From assembly GCF_030122805.1 (NCBI RefSeq), contig NZ_CP126080.1, positions 625,001-689,000 on the forward strand: 64,000 bases of DNA, read 5' to 3'. This document shows positions 34,934 through 44,101 of this stretch, piece by piece; within the stretch, counting starts at the first letter, position 1, and each line of letters starts with the position of its first letter. The notes beneath the pieces are model-generated. The model was not told the DNA's origin, did no database searches, and worked only from the letters and a program-made list of their open reading frames with translations. The stretch comes from Mesobacillus sp. AQ2. Its GTDB lineage: Bacteria > Bacillota > Bacilli > Bacillales > Cytobacillaceae. A program made the translations under genes and the position numbers.

Positions 34934-36367
34934 ATGACTGATCAAATGTCTAATAATGGCTTGAACCGTAGGGATTTCTTAAAAGCGGGTGGGATGAGCG
35001 CGCTTGCTCTTACTCTTGGTTCCACTGGGGTAATGGGACTGGGTTCAACAGCACTTGCGGATGCTGCTGAAAATCCAGCCAGCGGATTTGGCGGATACGG
35101 AGATTTGGTTCCAGATCCTAATGGTATCCTCGATCTTCCAAAAGGCTTCCAATACAAAATTATCTCCAGAGAAGGCGGCTTGATGACAGACGGTACCAAG
35201 ATTCCTGGTGCATTCGATGGAATGGCAGCTTTTGAAGGACCGAACAACACGACGATTCTTGTTCGCAATCATGAATTGTCATCAGGTCCGGCATTTGGAA
35301 GAAATCCTTATGATGTAAATGCCCAGGGTGGAACTACCGCACTAGTTGTAGGGGCAAATCGTGAAGTGATTAAAGAATATGTGACGTCATCAGGTACGAT
35401 CCGCAATTGTGCGGGTGGCGCGACACCATGGGGTACTTGGCTAACCTGCGAAGAAAACCGCTCCGAGGGTCACGGTTATGTGTTCGAAGTCGACCCGACA
35501 CAGCCAGAGAATGATATGTCCAAAACACCGATCAAGGAAATGGGCCGGTTTTCACACGAAGCATGTGCTATTGACCCTGCTACAGGATATGTCTACTTAA
35601 CGGAAGATGCAAGCCCGAGCTTTCTGTATCGTTTTATCCCAAATGACTTGAGCCAAAAGCCGGGTGCGCTGCAAAAGGGCGGCAAGCTGTATGCGGCTGC
35701 GATTGAAGAGGTCGCTGACCCGTCAGCCAGCACATTTAAAACAGGACAAACTTTTAAAATTGTTTGGAAGGAAGTAGATCCTCACTGGTGCCGTGAAGAA
35801 GCTGCTGCGCAAAACTGCATTGTGTTCTCCAGACTTGAGGGAGCTTTTTTCCAAGAAGGAGTTTTCTGGTTCGATGACACATCTGCTGGTGACAAGAAGC
35901 TTGGCCGTGTTTATCGATATGTTCCGCACACGAATACATTGGAGCTTTTCTATGAGGGAAATGACAAAAAGCACATGGAATATCCGGACAATATTTGCTG
36001 TACCCCTTGGGGAGATCTCTGGTATGCAGAAGATGGTTCTGGCCAGGACCGGATTATGGGAATTACTCCAGAAGGCAAGGTATATCCTTTTGCGGCCAAC
36101 CGTTTAAGCGATTCTGAATTGGCTGGTCCGACCTTCTCTCCAGATGGAAATACGCTATTCGTCAATATTCAAACCCCTGGTAAAACATTTGCCATTTGGG
36201 GACCGTTCCAGCGCCGTAATGTGGCGCGCGCAAGGGAAATGTCCTTTGCTGCACCTGCGAATCTTACACCACAGGTTTCTGAACAAGTGGCTGAGGCGGC
36301 CAAGGCGCAAGGTATGTCCATTCTTGAAGCAGCGGCATTTGAGCGGCACGGAGTAAAAATGAGTTAA
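34934..36367 (+). CDS. phoX: PhoX-type alkaline phosphatase (DUF839), Tat-exported
   Basis: A 477-residue protein with a twin-arginine signal, NRRDFLKAGG (residues 11-20), a hydrophobic region and cleavage near ADA. The body matches the DUF839/PhoX beta-propeller: VRNHELSSGPAFG, NCAGGATPWGTWLTCEEN, RFSHEACAIDPATGYVYLTED, NICCTPWGDLWYAEDG. PhoX enzymes are calcium- and iron-dependent phosphomonoesterases made under phosphate limitation and exported folded. It is followed by tatA and tatC, which would supply the export channel. GGAG precedes the start. Confidence 0.9.
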   Translation: MTDQMSNNGLNRRDFLKAGGMSALALTLGSTGVMGLGSTALADAAENPASGFGGYGDLVPDPNGILDLPKGFQYKIISREGGLMTDGTKIPGAFDGMAAFEGPNNTTILVRNHELSSGPAFGRNPYDVNAQGGTTALVVGANREVIKEYVTSSGTIRNCAGGATPWGTWLTCEENRSEGHGYVFEVDPTQPENDMSKTPIKEMGRFSHEACAIDPATGYVYLTEDASPSFLYRFIPNDLSQKPGALQKGGKLYAAAIEEVADPSASTFKTGQTFKIVWKEVDPHWCREEAAAQNCIVFSRLEGAFFQEGVFWFDDTSAGDKKLGRVYRYVPHTNTLELFYEGNDKKHMEYPDNICCTPWGDLWYAEDGSGQDRIMGITPEGKVYPFAANRLSDSELAGPTFSPDGNTLFVNIQTPGKTFAIWGPFQRRNVARAREMSFAAPANLTPQVSEQVAEAAKAQGMSILEAAAFERHGVKMS

Positions 36368-36390
36368 AACGATAGAATAGATACCATTAA

Positions 36391-36432
36391 AAAGATGTAA
36401 ACTGAACACTTTGTATGGTTTACATCTTTTTA
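36391..36432 (+). terminator. Terminator after phoX
   Basis: AAAGATGTAAAC (36391-36402) pairs with GTTTACATCTTT (36418-36429), followed by T-rich sequence. It partly separates phoX from tatA. Confidence 0.8.
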
Positions 36433-36484
36433 TCATCTCAGCTGTGGCCGAACTTAAAAGATTTGAAGTATTGGAGGTTATGCA

Positions 36485-36679
36485 ATGTTACAGAATATAG
36501 GGATACCTGGCTTAATTTTAGTTCTAGTCATTGCCTTAATTATATTTGGTCCATCCAAACTGCCTGAGATAGGCCGGGCGTTTGGGTCTACACTAAAAGA
36601 GTTTAAAAAATCAACACGTGAGTTGGTCTCGGATGACGAGCCGGAAAAGGATGAAAAGAAAAGCAGGCAAATTCAATAG
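36485..36679 (+). CDS. tatA: Twin-arginine translocase TatA subunit
   Basis: A 64-residue protein: short periplasmic-side N-terminus, membrane helix [19 protein letters not shown], the [14 protein letters not shown] hinge and amphipathic helix, and a charged tail. It is the pore-forming Tat component, TatAd-like in context. Nearly identical over its first 50 residues to the second copy at 37963. GGAGG upstream. Confidence 0.95.
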   Translation: MLQNIGIPGLILVLVIALIIFGPSKLPEIGRAFGSTLKEFKKSTRELVSDDEPEKDEKKSRQIQ

Positions 36680-36686
36680 AAATAGC

Positions 36687-36722
36687 AGAAGATGCAGGTA
36701 ACTACCTTTCATCTTCTTTTTT
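36687..36722 (+). terminator. Intra-operon terminator/attenuator between tatA and tatC
   Basis: AGAAGATG (36687-36694) pairs with CATCTTCT (36710-36717), with AGGTAACTACCT inside, then six or seven T. It lies between co-directional tatA and tatC and would lower tatC transcripts relative to tatA, matching the known excess of TatA over TatC. Confidence 0.65.
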
Positions 36723-36735
36723 AAGAGGTGATTTC

Positions 36736-37461
36736 ATGGATGGAAAACAGATGAATCTTGTGGACCACTTGAGCGAATTGCGTAAACGTTTGATGATCAT
36801 TGTTGGAAGCTTTATGCTATTTGTCATTTTGGCTCTTATTTATGTAAAGAATATTTACCAATGGTTAATCCAGGATTTATCCATTAAATTAGCCGTTCTT
36901 GGTCCGAGTGATATTTTGTGGGTTTATATGATGCTTGCAGCTGTGATTGCTATAGCAGGTACGATTCCCATCGCTGCCCATCAAATTTGGCTTTTTGTAC
37001 GGCCTGCCTTATCAGAAAAGGAGAAAAAGGTAACAGTAGCCTACATACCGGCCTTATTCTTGCTTTTTATAATGGGCATTAGTTTTGGTTATTTCGTCAT
37101 TTTTCCGCTTGTGTTTCAATTCCTGCTATCGCTGTCGGAAGACATGTTCATGGAATTTTTCACAACAGAGAAATACTTTCGTTTTTTACTGAACATGATC
37201 CTGCCCTTCGGATTCTTATTTGAGCTGCCTGTCATTATTATGTTTCTGACAAGCCTCGGTGTGTTAAATCCATACAGACTGCAAAAAGCGAGAAAGTATT
37301 CTTATTTTATGTTGATTGTAACGGCCGTTCTTATAACACCCCCAGATTTTCTATCGGACATTCTTGTCATACTTCCGCTGTTATTTTTGTATGAATGCAG
37401 TGTTTTGTTATCAAAGGTCGTTTACCGTCGAAAACAGGGAACTGAACTATCCGCAGCGTAA
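36736..37461 (+). CDS. tatC: Twin-arginine translocase TatC subunit
   Basis: A 241-residue protein with six transmembrane helices and the conserved N-terminal MNLVDHLSELRKRLM and middle PFGFLFELPVIIMFL segments that build the signal-peptide receptor. It works with the adjacent tatA to export PhoX, and possibly PhoD encoded on the other strand. AGAGGTG precedes the start. Downstream 37462-37920 contains a perfect hairpin (GTGACAGTC...GACTGTCAC, 37479-37503) and no gene I can support. Confidence 0.95.
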   Translation: MDGKQMNLVDHLSELRKRLMIIVGSFMLFVILALIYVKNIYQWLIQDLSIKLAVLGPSDILWVYMMLAAVIAIAGTIPIAAHQIWLFVRPALSEKEKKVTVAYIPALFLLFIMGISFGYFVIFPLVFQFLLSLSEDMFMEFFTTEKYFRFLLNMILPFGFLFELPVIIMFLTSLGVLNPYRLQKARKYSYFMLIVTAVLITPPDFLSDILVILPLLFLYECSVLLSKVVYRRKQGTELSAA

Positions 37462-37923
37462 ACTTGAATGATAGGTACGTGACAGTCGTTAAATGACTGT
37501 CACGAGGTCCTAGAATTTCTATCTTATGAGTACGGGCACAAAAAGAACCGAGGATTCAACCGCTATCAGACTTTTGCTCTTGCCATTCCTTTTTAGTTGG
37601 CAAATATAGTTCTATTAAAGCTGGAATGGATAGATCAATCCTTGGTAATGTGGGGTATCCGTATGTATTAGAAAGGTATGCTATAGGGGACATAGTACTT
37701 GAGAAAGAAGCATTGGGAAAAGAACTGCAATTCCAGTTGTTAGGTGTCTCAAACAACTGGAGCTCACTTCTTCGTACCAGTGCTTCTTTTCTATTTGTTA
37801 TTTATTTTTCAGATAGACTCCTGTACGCTGATTTCATTTAGCGGAATGATGGGCAGTTTATCAGGAAAAATCGGGCAGGGTTATAAAAGGGATGTAACGA
37901 TCAATGCAAATTAAGCGTAAAAA

Positions 37924-37957
37924 AAGATGCAAGCAGTACAATTTCTGCTTGCATCTT
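37924..37957 (-). terminator. Terminator of the phoD-tatA unit
   Basis: On the reverse strand AAGATGCAAGCAG pairs with CTGCTTGCATCTT, followed by seven T. Confidence 0.85.
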
Positions 37958-37962
37958 CCCGT

Positions 37963-38154
37963 TTAAACTGTTTTCTTCTCTTTGTTGTCTTGTTCCGATT
38001 CGGCATCTTCTACTAATTCCCTCGTCGACTTCTTGAACTCTTTTATCGTTGTGCCGAATGCCCGTCCGATATCAGGCAGCTTCGATGGACCGAAAATGAT
38101 CAGGGCAATGACAAGAACAAGGATTAAACCGGGAATCCCGATATTTTGCAACAT
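37963..38154 (-). CDS. tatA: Second TatA subunit
   Basis: A 63-residue protein identical to the 36485 copy over the first 27 residues, then [24 protein letters not shown]. It follows the PhoD gene by 32 bases and precedes a terminator, so phoD and this tatA are probably one transcript. Two TatA genes serving two phosphatases flank the only TatC visible here. Confidence 0.95.
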   Translation of the reverse strand: MLQNIGIPGLILVLVIALIIFGPSKLPDIGRAFGTTIKEFKKSTRELVEDAESEQDNKEKKTV

Positions 38155-38186
38155 AAAAGTGTACCTCCATTCCTCATGTAAGGCTA

Positions 38187-39935
38187 TTAGTTAGTGACCT
38201 TTTGCTTCTTTTTTTCGAGCTGTTTTTGATGCGCTTTGGCATGTGCCTTATGGCGGTCTTCCTCTGTTTCACTTGATAGCTTGACACCGTTTGGAACGAT
38301 CGTGGACGAAGCTTCCTTGATTCCTTGCTCATCCTTCTTAAGCACGAACGATGCTCTGGTTGAGATATCGGCTCCTGGAACGGTGACGAAAGGAACCACG
38401 CGATAATCTGCCTGCCACTTGTCCGGCGTTACATGGCATCGTACATACCCGCGGTAATTATTGAAAAATTTAATATGCGGATTCCGCTCAAGCGTTGCCG
38501 CTGTATCGGCACGGACATCAGAGCCATTGCCTCCAGAGGTGATCGAGGTGCCGACAAATTCCGCACCGAGAATCCTCGCATTCAGGTCATTGAAATCCTC
38601 CATCAGGTTCGACGCCCAGCTTGCATGAACATCACCCGTGAGTACTACAAGGTTGTTGATGCTGTTGCTAGCGGCAAAATCGATGATGCGTTCGCGCGCA
38701 GCCGGATAACCGTCCCATGAATCCATGCTGTATTTCGGGGCAGTGCTTGTCCCGAATTTTCGCTGGGCAAAGAAAATTTGCTGGGCCAGTACATTCCAGT
38801 GGGAAGTTGATTTACCCAGATTTCCAAGGAGCCATTTTTCCTGTTCTTCGCCAAGTGTCGTGCGATTCGGATCGAGTGATTCCTCAGAATGCGGCTTTGT
38901 TCCATCCCCATTTGCCTGGTCATCACGGTATTGGCGTGTATCGAGTACATAAAAATCAGCCAGGTTGCCGTATGAAAAGTCACGATAGAGTTTCATTCCT
39001 TCATTATGCGGCATGGAAGAAACGCGCAGTGGCATATGTTCGTAATATGCTTGATAGGCAGCTGCCCGGCGCTTGATGAACTCTTCAACCGACTGTCCTT
39101 TTTCCGGGATGATATTGGCATAATTGTTTTCGACTTCATGGTCATCCCAAGTGACTACCCAAGGGAAAGCAGCATGAGCCGATTTTAAATGCTCATCCGA
39201 ACGATACTGGGCATGCCTGTTGCGGTAGTCTTCAAGAGTGACGATTTCTGAACTGCTGTGTGCCCTGACATTGCCGGTTGGCGACACGTATTCATTCGGG
39301 CCATATTCGTATATGTAATCTCCGAGGTGAAAAACAAGATCTAAATTTTCCTTGGCCAGATGCTGGTAGGCAGTGTAGTAGCCGTGTTCGTATTGCTGGC
39401 ATGAAGCAAAGGCAAAGGTCATCGCGGCTACATTTGCTCCAGGTACAGGAAGCGTTTTGGTTTTGCCGACCGGGCTGAATTCCTCTCCGCTTTTAAAACG
39501 GTAAAAATAAACGGTGTTCGGTTTCAGGTCTGTTACTTCGACATGGACAGAGTGGGCTAAAGCAGGTGTAGCAAGTTGAGTTCCACGCTTGATGATTTGG
39601 CGGAAGTGTTCATCCGCGGCAATTTCCCATTTTACCGGTACAGAATGCTGAGGCATTCCTCCGCCTGCAAGCGGGTCTGGCGCAAGCCTTGTCCAAAGCA
39701 CGACACTATCATGAAGAGGATCTCCGGAAGCAACTCCAAGCTTAAATGGGTATTCGTTAAACACTGGGGCAGCATTGACCTTGAATCCGCCTCCAAGTGA
39801 TTGAGCGATCGCAAGTCCAAGAGAAAGCCCTGCCAGCTTGCCAGCCCCATTCAAAAAGCTGCGGCGGTCCATGTTCTTTTTCAAACCTTCTTGACTCCAG
39901 CTGCTGATCATTTCATCAAACGGTCTCTCATTCAT
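38187..39935 (-). CDS. phoD: PhoD-family alkaline phosphatase/phosphodiesterase, Tat-exported
   Basis: A 582-residue protein started at 39935, just after AGGGGAAGG; a further upstream ATG (39974) lies over the promoter. Tat signal [20 protein letters not shown] begins at about residue 22, then an N-terminal beta domain ([21 protein letters not shown]) and the metallophosphatase core with [40 protein letters not shown] and [11 protein letters not shown]. PhoD hydrolyses phosphodiesters such as teichoic acids during phosphate starvation. A Pho-box-like array precedes it. Confidence 0.95.
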   Translation of the reverse strand: MNERPFDEMISSWSQEGLKKNMDRRSFLNGAGKLAGLSLGLAIAQSLGGGFKVNAAPVFNEYPFKLGVASGDPLHDSVVLWTRLAPDPLAGGGMPQHSVPVKWEIAADEHFRQIIKRGTQLATPALAHSVHVEVTDLKPNTVYFYRFKSGEEFSPVGKTKTLPVPGANVAAMTFAFASCQQYEHGYYTAYQHLAKENLDLVFHLGDYIYEYGPNEYVSPTGNVRAHSSSEIVTLEDYRNRHAQYRSDEHLKSAHAAFPWVVTWDDHEVENNYANIIPEKGQSVEEFIKRRAAAYQAYYEHMPLRVSSMPHNEGMKLYRDFSYGNLADFYVLDTRQYRDDQANGDGTKPHSEESLDPNRTTLGEEQEKWLLGNLGKSTSHWNVLAQQIFFAQRKFGTSTAPKYSMDSWDGYPAARERIIDFAASNSINNLVVLTGDVHASWASNLMEDFNDLNARILGAEFVGTSITSGGNGSDVRADTAATLERNPHIKFFNNYRGYVRCHVTPDKWQADYRVVPFVTVPGADISTRASFVLKKDEQGIKEASSTIVPNGVKLSSETEEDRHKAHAKAHQKQLEKKKQKVTN

Positions 39936-39979
39936 TGTAAAACCTTCCCCTCTGCAAAATGATTTTGAATACAAACCAG

Positions 39980-40021
39980 ATTATACAGAGGGTGTTTTAA
40001 GCTAATGTGAATATATGTAAA
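39980..40021 (-). promoter_or_regulatory. Pho box and -10 of phoD
   Basis: On the reverse strand TTTACA (40021-40016), TCACAT (40010-40005) and TAAAAC (39999-39994) are spaced by 5 bases (11-bp period) and are followed, 8 bases later, by TATAAT (39985-39980). This is the layout of PhoP-activated promoters. Confidence 0.7.
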
Positions 40022-40355
40022 CCTATAAAGATTCTTCACTGGCTCCATAGGAGATTACTAACAGGTCTTTTTTCTGTATATTCAAGAAATTGGGTGTTAA
40101 TCAATCCTAAGCTCGCTCCAAAACGTAGTACCATCTTCCCGAAATTCCTTAAAAATTCCTTTAAGAAAAAATTACAAAGTAGGTACTGTCAGATGGCTAG
40201 CAAAGGGGGAGTCAAGCAGAAAGAAATAAGGTATATTGATGAAGAAGGGCGATTTTTCGAATGAGTGTTGAATTACTTCACTCGAGATACAGCGAAGACG
40301 CCCCGCTGTCTGGAATAATACTAAATGGTGCACCACAAGTCTGGAGGACAGATAC
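40022..40355. other. Intergenic region, no supported gene
   Basis: An 85-codon plus-strand ORF (40007-40264) overlaps the phoD promoter and lacks a ribosome binding site. A GGAGG at about 40341 belongs to the following glucosidase gene. Confidence 0.4.
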
Positions 40356-42740
40356 ATGCAAGATACTAGCTTTGCAATTCAACCAGGAATGAAGAGCCAG
40401 AGGAAAGGAGCTGCTTTCCGCAGTGTGGGAGCGGTCGTTTCTAGTAAGCTTGAAAACAACAGCCTTAACCTAAGTTGTGAAAATGGGTATGTAACGGTTT
40501 GTTTTTACCGGGATGATATTGTTCGGGTTGTCATGAATCCTAAGGAACAGCCGTCATTGAGTTCGAGTTTCGCAGTCGTAAAAGAACCTGAAGAGGTGGA
40601 GGTTTCTTTTGCCGAGAGTGAGGATGAAATCAGGCTTTCAAGTGGGAAGCTCGCGATTGTCATACATAAAAGTCCGATAAGGATTACGGTGCTGGATGAA
40701 CAAGGACGGACAATCATACAGGATCATGAGTCCTCGATGGGATTCAATGAAAAGAAAGAGGTTATTTGTTTTAAAGAGATGCATCCTGCTGATCATTTTT
40801 ATGGATTTGGGGAGAAGACGAGCTTCCTGGACAAACGCGGAGAAAAGATGACAATGTGGAACACGGATGTGTATGCTCCGCATAATCCTGAAATTGATGC
40901 GCTGTATCAGTCGATCCCTTACTTTATGGGTATTCGCAATGGAATGGCGTATGGGCTGTTTTTTGATAATACCTTCAAGAGTGTTTTTGACATGAGGACA
41001 TCGAACGAAACGTATTCCTTTTGGGCGGAAGGCGGGCAGCTGGATTATTATCTATTTGCAGGTCCGAAGCCAAAGGATGTGGTGGAGCAGTATACCGAAA
41101 TCACCGGAAGGATGCCGCTTCCTCCTAAGTGGTCGCTTGGCTATCATCAATCGCGTTATAGCTATGAGTCGGAGCAGGAAGTAAGGGAGCTTGTTAAGGA
41201 GTTTCAGGAGAGGGACATTCCGCTTGATGCCATATATTTGGACATACATTATATGGATGGTTATCGTGTGTTTACCTTTGATGAAGAGAGGTTCCCGAAT
41301 CCTGAGAAATTGATGGAGGATTTGAAGCAGGAGGGAATTCATGTGATTCCGATTGTCGATCCTGGTGTGAAGGAGGACCCGGAGTATCCTATTTACCAGG
41401 AGGGTGTGAACGGGGATTACTTTTGCAAGTATCTTGAGGGGAATCTTTACTTTGGGGATGTCTGGCCAGGCAAGAGTGCTTTTCCTGATTTTACGAGCGA
41501 GGATGTGCGTAAATGGTGGGGTGAGAAGCATAAGTTCTATTCCAGGATGGGGATTGAAGGCATATGGAATGATATGAACGAGCCGGCCGTTTTTAATGAA
41601 ACGAAAACGATGGATTTGAAGGTCATGCATAAAAATGATGGCAACCCTAAAACCCATCGTGAACTGCATAATTTGTACGGCCTGCTGATGGGTGAGGCGA
41701 CATATGAGGGAATGAAGGCACAGCTGGATGGCAAACGTCCTTTTTTACTGACGAGGGCTGGTTTTGCTGGAGTGCAGCGGTATAGTACGGTTTGGACAGG
41801 GGATAACCGCAGCTTCTGGGAGCACTTGCAGATGTCGCTTCCGATGTGCATGAATCTCGGGATGTCAGGTGTTCCGTTTTGCGGTCCCGATGTTGGCGGG
41901 TTTGCGCATGATACAACAGGGCAGCTGCTGACACGCTGGACCCAGGTTGGCATGTTCACTCCGTATTTCCGGAACCATAGCGTGCTCGAATCAATCCGCC
42001 AGGAACCATGGTCGTTCGGTGAGGAGTATGAAAAGATCATCAGGAAGTACATACAAGAGAGGTATGTATGGCTGCCCTATCTGTATACCTTATTCCGTGA
42101 AGCCAGCCTGACTGGAGTTCCGGTCATGCGCCCGCTGGTGTTTGAATACCCTGAGGATCAAAACACCTTTAACCTTTCTGACCAATTCATGATTGGTTCA
42201 CATGTGATTGTCGCGCCGATCATGAAGCCAGACACCTATCACAGGGTTGTGTATTTGCCTGAGGGCAGCTGGGTGAACTATTGGACGGAGGAAAAACTGG
42301 AGGGTGGAAAACACCACCTGATTGAAGCAGATATGGCGACGATGCCGATTTTTGTAAAAGAAGGTGTGACACTGGTTCATGGTTCTGTGAAAAATTCGGC
42401 TGAGGAAAAAGAGTCTGAAATCAAGGTTCATTTATATCCTTCAGAGAACGGATTGAACCAGTATGTCCATTATGAAGACGATGGGAAAACTTTCGAATAT
42501 CACCAGGGGAGTTATTTTCAAATGGAGATCTGCGGGAAAAAAGCAGAAGACTCCCTGGATATCACGGTCGATGTTTTACACAATCAGTATGACCCTGAAT
42601 GGGAGCGGATGAGTTTGGTTGTCCATGGAGCAACCCAAGAGTTGAAGGTGCAAATGAATGGTGTGCTTCAAGACGAAGCGGAGTTTGATCCGGGGTCTGG
42701 GTTGATAGAATTTTCAGTAGAGAAGAGTGGCTTATATTAA
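40356..42740 (+). CDS. GH31 alpha-glucosidase
   Basis: A 794-residue cytoplasmic-type enzyme with no signal peptide. N-terminal galactose-mutarotase-like domain, then a TIM barrel with the nucleophile in GIWNDMNEPAVF (D406) and the acid/base in WTGDNRSFW (D483), plus GVPFCGPDVGGF and FTPYFRNHS. C-terminal beta domains follow. GH31 alpha-glucosidases release glucose from maltose, isomaltose or related glucosides by a retaining mechanism. ATG 40356 is 8 bases after GGAGG. No sugar transporter is adjacent, so the substrate source is unclear. Confidence 0.93.
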   Translation: MQDTSFAIQPGMKSQRKGAAFRSVGAVVSSKLENNSLNLSCENGYVTVCFYRDDIVRVVMNPKEQPSLSSSFAVVKEPEEVEVSFAESEDEIRLSSGKLAIVIHKSPIRITVLDEQGRTIIQDHESSMGFNEKKEVICFKEMHPADHFYGFGEKTSFLDKRGEKMTMWNTDVYAPHNPEIDALYQSIPYFMGIRNGMAYGLFFDNTFKSVFDMRTSNETYSFWAEGGQLDYYLFAGPKPKDVVEQYTEITGRMPLPPKWSLGYHQSRYSYESEQEVRELVKEFQERDIPLDAIYLDIHYMDGYRVFTFDEERFPNPEKLMEDLKQEGIHVIPIVDPGVKEDPEYPIYQEGVNGDYFCKYLEGNLYFGDVWPGKSAFPDFTSEDVRKWWGEKHKFYSRMGIEGIWNDMNEPAVFNETKTMDLKVMHKNDGNPKTHRELHNLYGLLMGEATYEGMKAQLDGKRPFLLTRAGFAGVQRYSTVWTGDNRSFWEHLQMSLPMCMNLGMSGVPFCGPDVGGFAHDTTGQLLTRWTQVGMFTPYFRNHSVLESIRQEPWSFGEEYEKIIRKYIQERYVWLPYLYTLFREASLTGVPVMRPLVFEYPEDQNTFNLSDQFMIGSHVIVAPIMKPDTYHRVVYLPEGSWVNYWTEEKLEGGKHHLIEADMATMPIFVKEGVTLVHGSVKNSAEEKESEIKVHLYPSENGLNQYVHYEDDGKTFEYHQGSYFQMEICGKKAEDSLDITVDVLHNQYDPEWERMSLVVHGATQELKVQMNGVLQDEAEFDPGSGLIEFSVEKSGLY

Positions 42741-42750
42741 ACGATAGCGG

Positions 42751-42780
42751 AGCATGGGAACGTACCCTATGCTTTTTTTC
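42751..42780 (+). terminator. Terminator of the GH31 gene
   Basis: AGCATGGG pairs with CCCTATGCT (one bulge), followed by T7. A dispersed-repeat copy (GAACCGTCCCTATGACCC) follows at about 42829. Confidence 0.8.
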
Positions 42781-42924
42781 GTGGGGAAAAGGAGAGGAGC
42801 CGGTGAGAAGCTAATTCTATATATTCGTGAACCGTCCCTATGACCCTCCAAGTAAATCCGCCGAAGCCTATCCACATTTTATTTTCATTCATATAATGAT
42901 AAAAAAATCTGGAGGTGAAAACAT

Positions 42925-43824
42925 TTGAGATATAGTTATTTAAAGTGGTCTGAAGTGCCATATGCTGGAGAAGAATCATCTCCACGCGATCCGGTTACAC
43001 CTTTAGCGGGACGGTGGCCGCTATTTTTTTTGAAAAGAGATGAAGAAGGATATTTTTCTGATCCTTTTGGACAAAGGCTGAGGCTTCCCATAAGACATCC
43101 ACGATTGATAAATTTTGAAAAAGAATTGAAGGTCGTACAAAGGACCCTCGAGAATCTAACTCCAACCCAGGAGAAAATAGCAATCTATTATGGGACAGGA
43201 GTACCGACTAAACAGTGGACTCCTGTCGCTGACCGCCTAATTGATACGTATGGTGTTACTCCTACTCAGGCGGCTCGAATCCAGGCCGTATTGCATGGAG
43301 CGATCAATGATACAATGGTTGTTGTATGGAGTTTGAAGTATGAATGGAATGTTGCAAGGCCTAATCAGTATGACCAGGAATTGGAAACCATTTTATGTAC
43401 CCCCAGGTTTCCAACATATCCGTCAGGACATGCTGCAGTGTCTGGTTGTGCGGAAGTCATCTTGAGTTCTTACTTTCCTGCTGAAAAAAAGAAGCTGGGA
43501 AGAATTGCTGAGGAAGATGCATTAAGCCGTTTATTGGCCGGAGTCCATTTTCCCTCTGACAACTCAGAAGGAATTGAATTAGGAAGAGCAATCGGACATC
43601 AGATTATTAAATTTTTAAAGAGAGAACAAGACCATGGCATGCGGGCAATTGATCAGCAGTACAGGGAAAATTTTGATGCTGATATTTTCGCCATAGATTT
43701 TCAACAGTTTATTCCTTTTGATTTCTCTGCAGAATGTACCTCCCTCATAAAGTCAGAACCCGAAAAGTTTAAAAATGTGAATGTTCCAAAGCCCCTCTTA
43801 AAAAAACGGAAGGGAAGCATATAA
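42925..43824 (+). CDS. Vanadium-dependent haloperoxidase/PAP2-like protein
   Basis: A 299-residue protein with a TTG start 7 bases after GGAGGTG. The acid phosphatase/vanadate-binding signature is split as KYEWNVARPNQ, YPSGHAAVSG and LLAGVHFPSDNSEG, giving the K, R, SGH, and H residues of the superfamily. The predicted fold is all-helical. No signal peptide or transmembrane segments. It may be a phosphatase-like or oxidising enzyme; haloperoxidase activity cannot be assumed. Confidence 0.85.
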   Translation: MRYSYLKWSEVPYAGEESSPRDPVTPLAGRWPLFFLKRDEEGYFSDPFGQRLRLPIRHPRLINFEKELKVVQRTLENLTPTQEKIAIYYGTGVPTKQWTPVADRLIDTYGVTPTQAARIQAVLHGAINDTMVVVWSLKYEWNVARPNQYDQELETILCTPRFPTYPSGHAAVSGCAEVILSSYFPAEKKKLGRIAEEDALSRLLAGVHFPSDNSEGIELGRAIGHQIIKFLKREQDHGMRAIDQQYRENFDADIFAIDFQQFIPFDFSAECTSLIKSEPEKFKNVNVPKPLLKKRKGSI

Positions 43825-43866
43825 AGAAGCACAAGATCGTACCCAGAGATGACCGATGTCTCTTGA

Positions 43867-43897
43867 AAAAGGGAAGCAAAATAATGCTTCCCTTTTA
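43867..43897 (+). terminator. Terminator of the haloperoxidase-like gene
   Basis: AAAAGGGAAGCA pairs with TGCTTCCCTTTT. A degenerate dispersed-repeat core sits just upstream (about 43838). The rest of the gap to 44101 shows only AT-rich promoter-like sequence. Confidence 0.8.
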
Positions 43898-44101
43898 CTT
43901 TGCTCAGACCAGGCCAAGTTGATGGGTACTTTTATCTGATAAATCACCATTTAACAGGAAGGACAGGGTCAGAATAAGCGTCTGCATATCTCATTAGTCC
44001 CGCTTTCATTACCCCCATTTACGCCTAGCATTAGCCCCCTTACTATAAATATAGAAAGTATTTTTACTTTTCTATCAATTTGAGAAATCAGGGGGATGAG
44101 C

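Noticed and set aside
37556..37841. Overlapping ORFs on both strands downstream of tatC
   Set aside because: Neither has a ribosome binding site or family; one resembles a hydrophobic fragment only vaguely.
40007..40264. 85-codon ORF between phoD and the glucosidase
   Set aside because: Overlaps the phoD promoter and lacks a ribosome binding site or recognisable domain.
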